Shown here: positions 42,532 to 51,413 of the stretch, piece after piece
How positions within the stretch are numbered: position 1 is the first letter of the stretch
How the letters are laid out: each line of letters begins with the position of its first letter
Assembly: GCF_002564045.1 (NCBI RefSeq)
Contig: NZ_PDJK01000002.1
Span: 4,278,001-4,342,000 of the forward strand
Direction: 5' to 3'
DNA: 64,000 nt
Source of the DNA: Amycolatopsis sulphurea
GTDB taxonomy: Bacteria; Actinomycetota; Actinomycetes; Mycobacteriales; Pseudonocardiaceae
Notes under the pieces: generated by a model
Database searches by the model: none
The model's input: only the letters and a program-made list of their open reading frames with translations
What the model was told of the DNA's origin: nothing
Program-made: the position numbers and the translations under genes

Positions 42532-43025
42532 GATGCACACCCCTCGAAGCAAACGTCGACACTGATTCGGGGCAGCCCTCCCGAGCCCACCCCAGCCGCT
42601 ACCGTAGCCGATCAGTCACCGCCAGGTGCCAAGAATCGTCGAATCCGATCGCAGACCAGCGGAATGACCGGCGCCGAGGACGAACACGATCCCGCGACCA
42701 GTCCCGGTCACGTTCTAGAGAACATATGTAGGGGCGGTCAGCCTGTGCGCAGTCGCCGCTGATGCGTACCTTGACCCGTCGCGTCGACCTGCTTGAACGC
42801 CGCGCGATCATGCACGCGGCGGGCGTAGGCGACGATGACGATCCCCGCCACCTACGCGCGGGCGCATCAGGTCTGGTCGCAGCAGTTCAGTCCGTCCACG
42901 AACAGATCGGATGCGCAGCTGCGGCTGGTCTCGGCCTGACCCGCGGCCACCGGGGCGGGGCGAGCTGGTCCGGAGCAGGCTGAGTGTGCCCCGTCCGGCG
43001 GCGTAGGCGGCGGGAATCTTGTTGA
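42532..43025. other. Intergenic region between the EspG operon and the FAD oxidase
   Basis: About 490 bp between divergent genes. Short frames exist on both strands, but none has a good start or any family resemblance. A near-palindrome GTTCTAGAGAAC lies around 42713-42724. Promoters for both neighbours are expected here. Nothing else is supported. Confidence 0.4.
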
Positions 43026-45827
43026 ATGGTCCGGGTGGAGATCCGGACTGACCCTGCGACGTTGGCCCTCTACACGACCGACGCGTCGAACTACCGGCAC
43101 GTGCCACTCGGCGTGGTGCTGCCCGAAACCGGCGACGACGTCGTCGCGGCAGTGGCCGCCGCCCGCGAACGCGGCCTGCCGGTGGTCGCCCGTGGCGGCG
43201 GCACCAGTGTGGCCGGGAACTCGTGTGGTCCTGGCCTGGTCATCGACATTTCACGGCACGTGCACGGGGTGCAGTGGCTCGACCCGGCGGCGCGGCTCGC
43301 CCGGGTCGCGCCCGGCACCGTGCTCGACGACCTGCAGGCGCTCGCCGCGCCGCACGGGCTGCGGTTCGGCCCCGATCCCTCCACGCACAGCCGGTGCACG
43401 ATCGGCGGGATGATCGGCAACAACGCCTGCGGTTCGCATTCGGTCGCGTGGGGCCGCACCGTGGACGTGGTGCGCGAGCTGGACGTGCTGCTCTACGACG
43501 GCACCCGGTTCACCGCCGGTCCGGCCGATCCGTCCGAAGTGGACCGTCGGGCCGCGCTGCCGGGTACCGAAGGCCGGGTGTTCACGCAGCTGCGGTCGCT
43601 CGTGCGGGACAATCTTGCGTTGCTGCGGACCGAACTGTCCACCTGGCCTCGCCGGGTTTCCGGGTACGGACTGGAACACCTGTTGCCGGAGAACGGATTC
43701 GACCTCGCGAAAGCGCTGGTCGGCAGCGAAGGCACGTGCGTCACCGTGGTGGCCGCGACGGTCGCGCTCGCCGAGCTGCCGAAGCATCGGGTACTGGCGG
43801 TGCTCGGGTTTCCCTCGGACGTCGCTGCGGCCGACGCGGTTCCGGAGATCCTGCCGTGGTCGCCGCTGACCGTCGAAGGCGTCGACGCGGAACTCGTCGG
43901 CCTGCTCGAACCGGGCCGAGACCGTGGGCTGCCGCCGGGCGGTGCCTGGCTTTTCGTGGAGTTGTCCGGGGATTCCCCGGCCGAAGCGCCGGCCCGGGCG
44001 CGAGAGCTGGCCGCTTCGCTCGGCGCCGCGCTGACCGGTTCGGTGGTGCTCGACGATCCGGCGGCGCAACGCCGGCTGTGGCGCATCCGTGAGGAGGGCG
44101 CGGGCCTGGCCACCCGGCTGGCCGACGGTTCCGAGGCCTGGCCGGGTTGGGAGGACGCTGCGGTACCGCCCGAACGGCTCGGGTCGTACCTGCGCGGTTT
44201 CAAGGATCTGATGCGGAGGCACGGGCGCCGCAGCGTCGTCTACGGCCACTACGGCGAGGGCTGCCTGCACTTACGGCTCGACTTCGATCTGCTGTCGGCG
44301 GCGGGCAAAGCGCAATTCCGTGAATTCGTCGAGGAAGCCGCCGATCTGGTCGCCGCGCACGGTGGCTCGCTTTCCGGTGAGCATGGCGACGGACAGGCGC
44401 GTTCGGCGTTGCTGTCGCGGATGTACAGCCCGGAGATGCTGGCGTTGTTCGCCCGGTTCAAGGGGATCTTCGATCCGGACGGGCGGATGAACCCCGGCAT
44501 CATCGTCGAGCCCCGACCGGTGGACGCCGATCTTCGGGTGCGCCGTGCGCCGCTGGCGATCGAAGACGTCACGGTGCTCGGCTATCCGGAGGACCGCGGC
44601 AGCTTCGGGCAGGCGATGCGCCGCTGCGTCGGGGTCGGCAAATGCCGCGACACCAGTGGTGGCGGCGTGATGTGCCCGAGCTACCGGGCGACCCGCGAGG
44701 AGCAGCACTCCACGCGCGGCCGCGCGCACCTGCTCGCCGAGATGATCAACGGCGAGGTGATCAAGGACGGCTGGCGTTCCGCCGAGGTGGCCGAGGCGCT
44801 CGATCTGTGCTTGTCCTGCAAGGGATGTCTCTCCGACTGTCCGGTCGATGTGGACATGGCCACGTACAAAGCCGAGTTCCTGCACCAGCACTACCGTGGT
44901 CGCCTGCGCCCGGCGTCGCACTATTCGATGGGCTGGCTGCCGCTGTGGTTGCGCGGCGCCGCGCTGGCGCCGCGCGTGGCGAACTTCTTCGCCCGCCGTC
45001 GCTGGGCGGCGGCCGCGATGAAGCGGCTCGGCGGAATCGCGCCGGAACGCGCGTTGCCGGAGTTCGCCCCGGTGCCGTTCACCACGGCACGGGCCGATCT
45101 CCGCCGCTGGGCGAGTGGCGAGCGGCGGGTCGTGCTGTGGCCGGATTCTTTCAACAACTACCTCACCCCGGACGTGCTCGACGCCGCGGCCGAGGTGCTC
45201 ACCGCCGCCGGATACGCCGTGGTGCTGCCGGACCGGGGAGTCTGCTGTGGACTGACCTGGATCTCCACCGGGCAGCTGACCACAGCCCGGCGAGTGCTGC
45301 GCCGGACCCTTGCCATGCTGAAGCCGTATCTGGACGCCGGATACCAGGTGGCCGGGCTGGAACCGAGCTGTACGGCGCTGTTCCGCGGCGACCTGCCCGC
45401 GCTGCTCCCGGGCGACGCGACCGCGGAGCTGCTGGCCACCCGCACCCGGACCTTCGCCGAACTGCTCGCCGACGCGCCCGAACCGCTCACCGCGAAGCTG
45501 GACGTCGAGACGATCACCCAGGTGCACTGTCACCAGCACGCCGTACTCGGCTTCGACGCGGACGAGGCCGCGTTGTCCGCCGCGGGCGTCCGCAACACCA
45601 CGCTGGACGCGGGATGCTGCGGGCTGGCCGGCAACTTCGGCTTCGAACGTGGGCACTACGAGGTTTCGCTGGCCTGCGCCGAAGACCGGCTGCTGCCCGC
45701 GCTGCGCGCGACGCCGGAGTCCACTGTGGTCCTTTCCGATGGATTCAGCTGCCGGACCCAGATCGCCCAGGAGGCCGGCCGCCCGGCCGTGCATCTGGCC
45801 CAGCTGCTCCGCCGGGCGCTGCGATAG
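43026..45827 (+). CDS. FAD-linked oxidase / Fe-S dehydrogenase fusion (D-lactate or glycolate type)
   Basis: A 933-residue protein uniting a GlcD-like flavin half and a GlcF-like iron-sulfur half. The FAD-binding PCMH domain (about 25-260) has VVARGGGTSVAGNSCGPG and STHSRCTIGGMIGNNACGSH. The FAD-oxidase C domain (about 280-500) ends GSLSGEHGDGQARSALL and GIFDPDGRMNPG. The 4Fe-4S motifs are CVGVGKCRDTSGGGVMCPSY and CLSCKGCLSDCPVD. Two CCG (cysteine-rich) repeats, CCGLTWISTGQ and CCGLAGNFGFE, follow. It probably oxidises a 2-hydroxyacid and feeds the respiratory chain at the membrane; the substrate is not clear. The ATG start has no strong ribosome-binding site. Confidence 0.9.
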   Translation: MVRVEIRTDPATLALYTTDASNYRHVPLGVVLPETGDDVVAAVAAARERGLPVVARGGGTSVAGNSCGPGLVIDISRHVHGVQWLDPAARLARVAPGTVLDDLQALAAPHGLRFGPDPSTHSRCTIGGMIGNNACGSHSVAWGRTVDVVRELDVLLYDGTRFTAGPADPSEVDRRAALPGTEGRVFTQLRSLVRDNLALLRTELSTWPRRVSGYGLEHLLPENGFDLAKALVGSEGTCVTVVAATVALAELPKHRVLAVLGFPSDVAAADAVPEILPWSPLTVEGVDAELVGLLEPGRDRGLPPGGAWLFVELSGDSPAEAPARARELAASLGAALTGSVVLDDPAAQRRLWRIREEGAGLATRLADGSEAWPGWEDAAVPPERLGSYLRGFKDLMRRHGRRSVVYGHYGEGCLHLRLDFDLLSAAGKAQFREFVEEAADLVAAHGGSLSGEHGDGQARSALLSRMYSPEMLALFARFKGIFDPDGRMNPGIIVEPRPVDADLRVRRAPLAIEDVTVLGYPEDRGSFGQAMRRCVGVGKCRDTSGGGVMCPSYRATREEQHSTRGRAHLLAEMINGEVIKDGWRSAEVAEALDLCLSCKGCLSDCPVDVDMATYKAEFLHQHYRGRLRPASHYSMGWLPLWLRGAALAPRVANFFARRRWAAAAMKRLGGIAPERALPEFAPVPFTTARADLRRWASGERRVVLWPDSFNNYLTPDVLDAAAEVLTAAGYAVVLPDRGVCCGLTWISTGQLTTARRVLRRTLAMLKPYLDAGYQVAGLEPSCTALFRGDLPALLPGDATAELLATRTRTFAELLADAPEPLTAKLDVETITQVHCHQHAVLGFDADEAALSAAGVRNTTLDAGCCGLAGNFGFERGHYEVSLACAEDRLLPALRATPESTVVLSDGFSCRTQIAQEAGRPAVHLAQLLRRALR

Positions 45828-46250
45828 CTGCTGGCCGTTCGCTGTGCTCCAGCAGGGCCAGCGGTTCCATCCGGGCGCGCACATGAAGCTGACGCCCACC
45901 GGCCAGGAGAGGACGAGGTCCGCGCGGAGTTCGGCGAACAGTCTCTCGGGCGGTGTCGCTTCGTGGGCGAGGCCGCCCCGTGTCATCCGACGTCCGTCGA
46001 AGCCGGTCGGCCGCTGCGACCATCATGGACGTAACGGCACCCGGAAGGCGCGGAGGGCGATCTTGAAACGGCTCCTCGGCGCCCCCGGCATGGGCCGGGA
46101 ACGCCGAGGGCGGGGATCCGCCACACCGGCGGGCGCTCGCCACGGACGGGCCGTGGCGGGGAATGGTGCGCGCGCACTGTGTGGCGGTGGGTGCCGGGGA
46201 GAAGGCGAGCACACCCCGGGGTTTGCGGTCCTGCGCGTACCCGGGGTGAT
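45828..46250. other. Non-coding or decayed stretch
   Basis: Between the FAD oxidase and the small membrane protein. Several overlapping frames are open because of the GC content, but none has a good start, family motif or full length. I see no hairpin or repeat of note. Confidence 0.35.
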
Positions 46251-46484
46251 TCAGCGGTAGGTCTTCGTCGAGGCGAGATTCGCCCCGACGGTGATCAGCA
46301 GGCCGATGATCGTGATGCTGCCGAGGACGATCAGCTGGCCGTCCCAGCCTCCCGGCACCCAGTCGAACGCACCCCACAGCAGCGGCGAACCGGGGCTGAT
46401 CAGCCCGTGGACGATCGCCTGGCCGGCGCCGGCCAGTACCAGCAATCCGAGGCATTGCAGCAATGCCCAGTTGCTCTTGCTCAT
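46251..46484 (-). CDS. Small two-helix membrane protein, paralogue A
   Basis: A 77-residue protein with two hydrophobic segments: LLQCLGLLVLAGAGQAIVHG and, after a short loop with PLLWGAFDWVPGGWDGQ, LIVLGSITIIGLLITVGANL. Its neighbour at 46523 has the same layout and the shared loop pattern PLxWGAxxWVPGG, so they are tandem paralogues. I do not recognise the family. The ATG at 46484 follows AAAGGAC. Both lie just upstream of, and divergent from, a two-component system, which may sense or regulate them. Confidence 0.75.
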   Translation of the reverse strand: MSKSNWALLQCLGLLVLAGAGQAIVHGLISPGSPLLWGAFDWVPGGWDGQLIVLGSITIIGLLITVGANLASTKTYR

Positions 46485-46522
46485 GGTCTGCGTCCTTTCC
46501 CTCGGGGGTGCCAGTGGCCGGC

Positions 46523-46759
46523 TCACCCGGCTTTGACCTTCTTCTGGCCCATAATCCCGATTCCGGCGATCACCAGCCCGACGACGCCGAAGAAGCCGAG
46601 CACGACCAGCTCCCAGGTGCGCCCGCCGGGCACCCACGACATCGCTCCCCACAACGGTTCGGCGTCCTTGTCGAAAAAGCTGCGGACGATCGCCTGCCCG
46701 GCGAGCCCGCCCGAGATCAGCCCGACGGCTTCGAGTGCCGCAAAACCATTCTTACCCAT
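46523..46759 (-). CDS. Small two-helix membrane protein, paralogue B
   Basis: A 78-residue protein beginning MGKNGFAALEAVGLISGGLA with hydrophobic helix 1, then AEPLWGAMSWVPGGRTWE and helix 2 LVVLGFFGVVGLVIAGIGIM, ending in the basic tail GQKKVKAG. It shares the PLWGA-x2-WVPGG loop and helix placement with the gene at 46251. GAAGGGGA lies upstream of the ATG. The pair reads as an operon diverging from the histidine kinase at 46941, so regulation by that system is plausible but not shown. Function unknown. Confidence 0.75.
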   Translation of the reverse strand: MGKNGFAALEAVGLISGGLAGQAIVRSFFDKDAEPLWGAMSWVPGGRTWELVVLGFFGVVGLVIAGIGIMGQKKVKAG

Positions 46760-46940
46760 GTCCCGATTCCCCTTCTCGTTTTCGTTCTGTGCTCAGTGTG
46801 GTACCGGCGGCGCCGCGGCACATCGGCCCGGCGTCTCGACCCGGGTTCGACCGCGGGCGGTGCCGCGGTCCACCTCCGGTCGCATGGGTGCTGGACCGGG
46901 GTCCGCTGCGCCGCGGCGGCGGTTCGGCGATGATGTCCGG

Positions 46941-48113
46941 GTGAACGAGGAGGCGGTGCCCCGGCTCGGTCCGTGGCAGCAGTCGTGGCGGCTGGCCGCC
47001 GTGGTCGCGATCGGTGCGATCACCTGGGTCTACATCGCCGCGATGGCGGCAAAGGGGCAGGTGTCGGTCGGCGGGTCCTGGTACTACCACGGGGATCCGC
47101 TGGTGGCGCTCGGTTGCCTCGTCCTGGCGCTGTGGCGGCGGCGGTTCCCGCTCACCGTCGCGATGCTGATCTCGGTCGCCTCGACCGCATCCACCCTCGC
47201 CATCGGCTCGGCACTGCTGGTGCTCTGCTCGATCTCCACGCGTCGCCGTCCACTGGAGATCGGCGTCGTCGTGGTGGCCTACATCGCCGCGTCGAAGTTC
47301 TCCGTTACGTTCTTCCCGTCGGAGGTCACGACGCCCGGGAACTGGGTCGAGCTGCTGGTCCCGGCGCTGACCGCGGGGATCGCGGTGGCCGTCGGAGTGG
47401 CGGTGGGGGCTCGCAGGGACGAGGTGTGGACCCTGCGCCAGCGTGCGGACAGCGCGGAGCGCGAGCAGGCGGCGCGGGCCGCGGAGGCGCGGGTGCTGGA
47501 GCGCAACCGGATCGCCCGCGAGATGCACGACGTGCTCGCCCACCGGGTCTCGCTGGTGGCCATGCAGGCCGGCGTGCTCGGGCACCGCGACAACCTCACC
47601 GCCGAGGAGGTGAAGGTGCTGGCCCAGGGCATCGCGGATGGTTCACATCAGGCGCTGGAGGAGCTGCGGGACGTGCTCGGCGTGCTGCGCGCGGGACCCG
47701 AGCAGCCGGAGCCGCCGCAGCCCTCGATCGACCGGATCCCCGAGCTGGTGGCCGATGCCCGGGCGTCCGGCCTTGCCGTTACGCTCACCGACACCGTGGA
47801 AGGGACCCCGCCGGAACTGACCGGGCGGACCGGGTACCGGATCGTCCAAGAAGGACTGACCAATGCCGGCAAACACGCGCCGGGCGCGCGGGTGCGGGTG
47901 AGCGTGGAAGGCGTGGCCGGGGACGGGTTGCGGGTGCAGATCCGCGATTCCGGGGCGGTGACCGCGGGCATCCGTGTGCCCTCGTCCGGATTCGGGCTGC
48001 TCGGCCTCGCCGAGCGGGTCGGGCTGGCCGGTGGCGAACTGGACCATCACGCGGTGCCCGGCGGCGGGTTCGTGCTGCGCGCCCAGCTGCCCTGGCCGGA
48101 GAGGAACAGGTGA
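46941..48113 (+). CDS. Sensor histidine kinase (NarL-partner type)
   Basis: A 390-residue membrane sensor kinase. Four to five hydrophobic segments occupy about residues 16-155 with short loops, so sensing is probably within or near the membrane. The HisKA_3 dimerisation motif is RNRIAREMHDVLAHRVSL with the phosphorylated histidine at about His196. The ATPase domain has GYRIVQEGLTNAGKHAPGA (N box) and GFGLLGLAERVGLAGG (G box). The GTG at 46941 is the most plausible start. The stop overlaps the response regulator's GTG, so the pair is coupled. Divergent small membrane proteins are candidate targets. Confidence 0.93.
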   Translation: MNEEAVPRLGPWQQSWRLAAVVAIGAITWVYIAAMAAKGQVSVGGSWYYHGDPLVALGCLVLALWRRRFPLTVAMLISVASTASTLAIGSALLVLCSISTRRRPLEIGVVVVAYIAASKFSVTFFPSEVTTPGNWVELLVPALTAGIAVAVGVAVGARRDEVWTLRQRADSAEREQAARAAEARVLERNRIAREMHDVLAHRVSLVAMQAGVLGHRDNLTAEEVKVLAQGIADGSHQALEELRDVLGVLRAGPEQPEPPQPSIDRIPELVADARASGLAVTLTDTVEGTPPELTGRTGYRIVQEGLTNAGKHAPGARVRVSVEGVAGDGLRVQIRDSGAVTAGIRVPSSGFGLLGLAERVGLAGGELDHHAVPGGGFVLRAQLPWPERNR

Positions 48114-48781
48114 ACGTGGACGAAGTGCGGATCGTGTTGGTGGACGACGACCAGCTGGTGCGGATGGCCCTGCGGCTGGTCATCGAAGGGGAACCCGACC
48201 TGTCCGTGGTCGCCGAGGCGGCCGACGGCGAGGCCGCGCTCGGCGTGGTCGAGCAGCACCGCCCGGACGTGGTCCTGATGGACGTGCGGATGCCCGGCCG
48301 CGACGGGCTCAGCGCCACCCGCGAGATCCTGTCCTGGCCGGACCCGCCGCGGGTGCTCGTGCTGACCACGTTCGACTCCGACGAGCTGGTGCTCGGCGCA
48401 CTGCGCGCCGGCGCGCTCGGCTTCGTGCTCAAGGACACCCCGCCGCCGCAGATCATCACCGCCGTGCGCACCGTCGCCGGCGGCAACCCGGCACTCTCCT
48501 CGGCCGCGACCGCCCGGGTGATCGCCGCGGCCACCGGTCCGCACTCCTCCGACGCCCGGCAGCGGTCCCGCACCGAGGCCCGCACCCGCCTGGCCACCCT
48601 CACCGAACGCGAACTCGACACCGCCCGCGCGATCGCCGACGGCCTCGGCAACCCGGACATCGCCACCCGGCTGCACATCAGCGTGGCCACGGTGAAGGCA
48701 CACACCGGGAGCCTGTTCGCCAAACTGGCCGTGGACAACCGGGTCCAGGTCGCCCTCCTGGTCCGCGACGCGGAAGACTGA
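48110..48781 (+). CDS. NarL/LuxR-family response regulator
   Basis: A 223-residue regulator, cognate to the kinase just upstream. The receiver domain has the acidic pocket VLVDDDQLVRMAL, the phosphoacceptor Asp58 in VVLMDVRMPGRDG, and the switch lysine in GFVLKDTPP. The C-terminal LuxR helix-turn-helix reads LTERELDTARAIADGLGNPD then HISVATVKAHTGSLFAKL. Unlike the regulator at 28276, all receiver residues are present. It starts at the GTG inside the kinase stop (GTGA). A terminator hairpin follows at 48825 and a paired palindrome at 48892. Confidence 0.93.
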   Translation: MNVDEVRIVLVDDDQLVRMALRLVIEGEPDLSVVAEAADGEAALGVVEQHRPDVVLMDVRMPGRDGLSATREILSWPDPPRVLVLTTFDSDELVLGALRAGALGFVLKDTPPPQIITAVRTVAGGNPALSSAATARVIAAATGPHSSDARQRSRTEARTRLATLTERELDTARAIADGLGNPDIATRLHISVATVKAHTGSLFAKLAVDNRVQVALLVRDAED

Positions 48782-48824
48782 GCCGTGCCCGACAGCCGAA
48801 CCTGAGGTGGCGTATCACTCGAGG

Positions 48825-48854
48825 ACGGCAGGTAAGCGGATGATTACCTGCCGT
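48825..48854. terminator. Terminator of the two-component operon
   Basis: ACGGCAGGTAA and TTACCTGCCGT form a perfect 11-bp stem with an 8-nt loop, 44 bp after the response-regulator stop, followed by a short T-rich ACTTTC. Confidence 0.8.
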
Positions 48855-48891
48855 ACTTTCCGGGTCGTGGGGTGTGCCGGACCTGTCTCGG

Positions 48892-48945
48892 GTCCGTGAA
48901 GGGGCCCTTCACGGACTCAGAGTCCGTGAAGGGCCCCTTCACAGA
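48892..48945. repeat. Dispersed palindrome, paired form (locus 11)
   Basis: Two full units around GGACTCAGAGTCC in the gap between the convergent two-component operon and the PIG-L gene. A partial extra copy (CTTCACGGAC) follows immediately. Confidence 0.92.
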
Positions 48946-49024
48946 CCTTCACGGACCTCCGCGGCGGCGCAGGGCCCCTCACACCGACGTTGCCGACACC
49001 CCCCGTTACCCCGGGAAAGATCCA

Positions 49025-49819
49025 CTACAGCCCGGCCGTCAAGTCCTTCTCCGTGATGCCCGGACCGTGACCCGGCCGGATGAACCACTCCGTGCCGAAC
49101 GCCTGCTGGAAGATCTCCTCGGGCATGGCCAGGAAGAACGACTCCTCCGCGATCTGGCTGGCGTGGGCGCGCATGGCGGCTCGTTTCGCCGGCAGATACG
49201 ACGTGACGTCGACGGCCGCGGTGAGTTCCGCTTCCGGCTTGCCCATCGGCTGCTCGGCATCGGGGTCCGGGAGGTTCTCACGGGAGACCAGGCCCGTCTC
49301 GACGGCCTGCTCCAGGCCCCGGCGCAGCTGGTCGCGGTTGGTGGTCGCCTGGTAGACGCGCGGGGTGCCGGCCAGCTCGGTGGCCCGCATGCCCACCCGG
49401 TGCACCTGGATGTGGTCGGGGTGCCCGTAATTTCCGAAATCGTCGTAGATGGTGCACACCTCGGCGGATTCCTCGCGCAGGATCTCCGCCAGCCGGGCCG
49501 CGGCCTCCTCGACCGAGGCCGTCCAGAACGTGCCGGGTTCGTCGTTCGTCGGCTCGCCCATCATGCCGGAATCGCGGTAGCCCAGGAACTCCACCCGCGC
49601 CACGCCGAGCGCCTCCGCCGCCGCGTGGGTCTCCTGGACCCGGCGCTCCCGCAGCTGTTCGCCCTCGCCGAGGAAGCCTTCGGGGACCTCGCCCAGCTCG
49701 CCGCGGGTCGCCACGACGAGCACGACCCGGTGGCCTTCGTCGGCCGCCTTGCGCATCACACCGCCGGTGAGGATGCATTCGTCGTCAGGATGAGCGTGGA
49801 ACGTCACCAATGTCGCCAT
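49025..49819 (-). CDS. PIG-L (LmbE-like) family deacetylase/amidase
   Basis: A 264-residue zinc hydrolase of the family that includes MshB and mycothiol-conjugate amidase. The metal-binding motif is FHAHPDDECILTGG at the N-terminus, with the second histidine set in YGHPDHIQVHRVG at about residue 145. The ATG at 49819 gives MATLVTFHAHPDDE and has GAGGG upstream. The sequence around the first motif differs from both MshB and Mca, so the substrate, perhaps a sugar amide or mycothiol-type conjugate, remains open. It is downstream of the DHFR-like gene, on the same strand with 40 bp between, and may share its transcript. Confidence 0.87.
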   Translation of the reverse strand: MATLVTFHAHPDDECILTGGVMRKAADEGHRVVLVVATRGELGEVPEGFLGEGEQLRERRVQETHAAAEALGVARVEFLGYRDSGMMGEPTNDEPGTFWTASVEEAAARLAEILREESAEVCTIYDDFGNYGHPDHIQVHRVGMRATELAGTPRVYQATTNRDQLRRGLEQAVETGLVSRENLPDPDAEQPMGKPEAELTAAVDVTSYLPAKRAAMRAHASQIAEESFFLAMPEEIFQQAFGTEWFIRPGHGPGITEKDLTAGL

Positions 49820-49859
49820 GCCCTCGAACCTACCGCCGCCCCCCGACAAGAACCGCGCC

Positions 49860-50501
49860 TCACCGCCGCCAGAGGAAATAGTGCACGACGCCGCTGGGGC
49901 TCGGCACGCGTTCCGTGTGGAACCGGTCGGCCAGCTCGTCCGGGCTTTCCCACAGCTTGAGGCCGTGGCCGAGGTCGTACGGCGCGACCGCGATGTGCAG
50001 GTCGTCGACCAGGTCGGCGGCGAGGAATTCGCGGATCGTCGTCACTCCGCCGCCGAGCCGGACGTCCTGGCCCGCGGCGGCTTCCTTGGCGCGGGCCAGC
50101 GCTTCGTGCGGCGTCGTGTCGAGGAAGTGGAAGGTGGTTTCGCCCAGCGCGAACGACGGTCGCACGTGGTGGGTGAGCACGAAGACGGGCGTGTGGAACG
50201 GCGGTTCGCCGCCCCACCAGCCCTGCCACTCGTGATCCGCCCACGGACCGCGGAACGGGCCGAACTTGTTGCGCCCCATGATCTCCGCGCCGATGTTCCG
50301 GTTCATCGCGCGGACCAGGTAGTCGTCGAGGCCACGGGTGCCGCCGTCGCCGCGGTACGCCCAGCCCGCGGCGGCCCCCGCCCAGCTCATCAGCTCGCCT
50401 GGGTCGACATGGCCGAACGGGCGCTCGAAGCTCTGGTCCTCGCCCGCGCCGATCCCGTCGCGGCTGATCGTGAAGCAGTGCACCCGAAGTCGCTGGTCCA
50501 T
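49860..50501 (-). CDS. Dihydrofolate-reductase-like (RibD C-terminal) protein
   Basis: A 213-residue member of the DHFR/RibD-C superfamily of NADPH-dependent reductases. It has MDQRLRVHCFTISRDGIGAG at the N-terminus, the internal EIMGRNKFGPFRGPW and the nucleotide-binding VRLGGGVTTIREFLAADLVD. These single-domain proteins are common in actinobacteria and most have no known substrate. The ATG at 50501 has GAGGA upstream. It diverges from the YCII-like gene at 50668. It is not the folate-pathway DHFR by its motifs. Confidence 0.88.
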   Translation of the reverse strand: MDQRLRVHCFTISRDGIGAGEDQSFERPFGHVDPGELMSWAGAAAGWAYRGDGGTRGLDDYLVRAMNRNIGAEIMGRNKFGPFRGPWADHEWQGWWGGEPPFHTPVFVLTHHVRPSFALGETTFHFLDTTPHEALARAKEAAAGQDVRLGGGVTTIREFLAADLVDDLHIAVAPYDLGHGLKLWESPDELADRFHTERVPSPSGVVHYFLWRR

Positions 50502-50667
50502 CGTTGTCCTCCTCGGAAAGGGCCGTTGTCACCCTGCGGTCGGAACCCGGCGACCGGACCGGACGGCCCGGCCGGAAGAATTTTCCCCCGCCGGTGTCCG
50601 ATCCGCCCGGACGGCGCCGACCACCGGGTGCCGCCACCGAGGGCGGCACCGGACGAGGAGGACAACC

Positions 50668-51036
50668 GTGCAGTACCTGATTCTGATGCAGGTCGACCCC
50701 ACCGTGCTGAGCGAGCTGACCGACGCGCAGCAGAAGCACCTGGAGCAGGGGCACACCGCGTTCATGGCGGCGATCAAGAAGAGCGGCGAGTTCATCGCGA
50801 CCCAGGCACTGGCCGAGCCCGCCCGGTCGAAGGTGCTGCGCGGGTCGGCCGGCGTGCCCGAGGTGACCGACGGGCCGTTCGCGGAGAGCAAGGAGTTCAT
50901 GGGCGGCTTCTACCTGATCGAGGTCGAGGACGAGGCCCGCGCGCTGGAGCTGGCCAAGCAGATCCCGGATCTGGACATCCCCGGCCTCGCCTTGGAACTG
51001 CGCCCGGTGGTCTTCGCCGATCTGGGCGAGCGGTGA
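50668..51036 (+). CDS. YCII-like (DGPF) domain protein
   Basis: A 122-residue protein of the YCII-related superfamily with a ferredoxin-like fold. It begins VQYLILMQVDPTVLSELT and carries the hallmark VTDGPFAESKEFMGGFYLIE. Such proteins are often encoded beside extracytoplasmic-function sigma factors, but none is present here; the divergent neighbour is a DHFR-like gene, a pair also seen in actinobacteria. The GTG at 50668 has GAGGAGGA upstream. Function unknown. A strong hairpin at 51043-51070 ends the transcript. Confidence 0.88.
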   Translation: MQYLILMQVDPTVLSELTDAQQKHLEQGHTAFMAAIKKSGEFIATQALAEPARSKVLRGSAGVPEVTDGPFAESKEFMGGFYLIEVEDEARALELAKQIPDLDIPGLALELRPVVFADLGER

Positions 51037-51042
51037 CCGGAC

Positions 51043-51070
51043 GGGGCCGGTCGCGTGGGCGACCGGCCCC
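51043..51070. terminator. Terminator after the YCII-like gene
   Basis: GGGGCCGGTCGC and GCGACCGGCCCC form a perfect 12-bp stem with a 4-nt loop, starting 6 bp after the stop codon. Confidence 0.85.
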
Positions 51071-51166
51071 CGGGGGGTCCCGGCAAAGTTGGTCGAGGCC
51101 CCGTGATCAGCGGAGGTGTTCGAGATGCGCGACCACCTCGCGCTGTGCGCCGGACCTGTCCCGAAG

Positions 51167-51189
51167 TCTGTGAAGGGCCCCTTCACAGA
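51167..51189. repeat. Dispersed palindrome, single unit at a broken gene (locus 12)
   Basis: TCT-GTGAAGGGCCCCTTCAC-AGA is a single unit with symmetric flanks. On the minus strand it provides the TGA that ends the truncated ABC-ATPase frame. Confidence 0.88.
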
Positions 51190-51308
51190 CCTCCACACCG
51201 ACTTAAGAACGATCCGCGCGGCACCTCCAGCCGGACCTCGTCCACCGCGACGGTGGTGCCGAACCGCTTGGTGAGCCCGTAGAGCCCCATTGCCGCTTCG
51301 TCCGCCAT
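51183..51308 (-). pseudogene. Truncated ABC-transporter ATPase, N-terminal stub
   Basis: A 41-codon frame with a good ribosome-binding site (GGGGGAG) and ATG. It reads LYGLTKRFGTTVAVDEVRLE then VPRGSF, the strand-strand start of an ABC ATPase, where the next residues should lead into the Walker A loop. Instead the frame becomes LSRCGGL and stops at a TGA inside the palindrome at 51167-51189. The Walker A motif and everything downstream are missing. The gene was probably lost by a deletion ending at the palindrome. Confidence 0.75.
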
Positions 51309-51413
51309 CGGCTCCCCCTTTCCGTGTGGTCCTGCCAGACCCTACGCGCAGGCGCGGGGTGATCGGGGCAGGACAGCACGGGCGGGAACGCCCGGCAGCA
51401 CCGGCGCGGCGGG

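Noticed and set aside
42710..42735. A LexA/SOS box (GAACATATG region)
   Set aside because: Only one half-site resembles the actinobacterial consensus, and no repair gene follows.
49025..49819. Calling this gene mca or mshB
   Set aside because: The AHPDDE motif places it in the PIG-L family, but flanking residues do not match either mycothiol enzyme well enough to name it.
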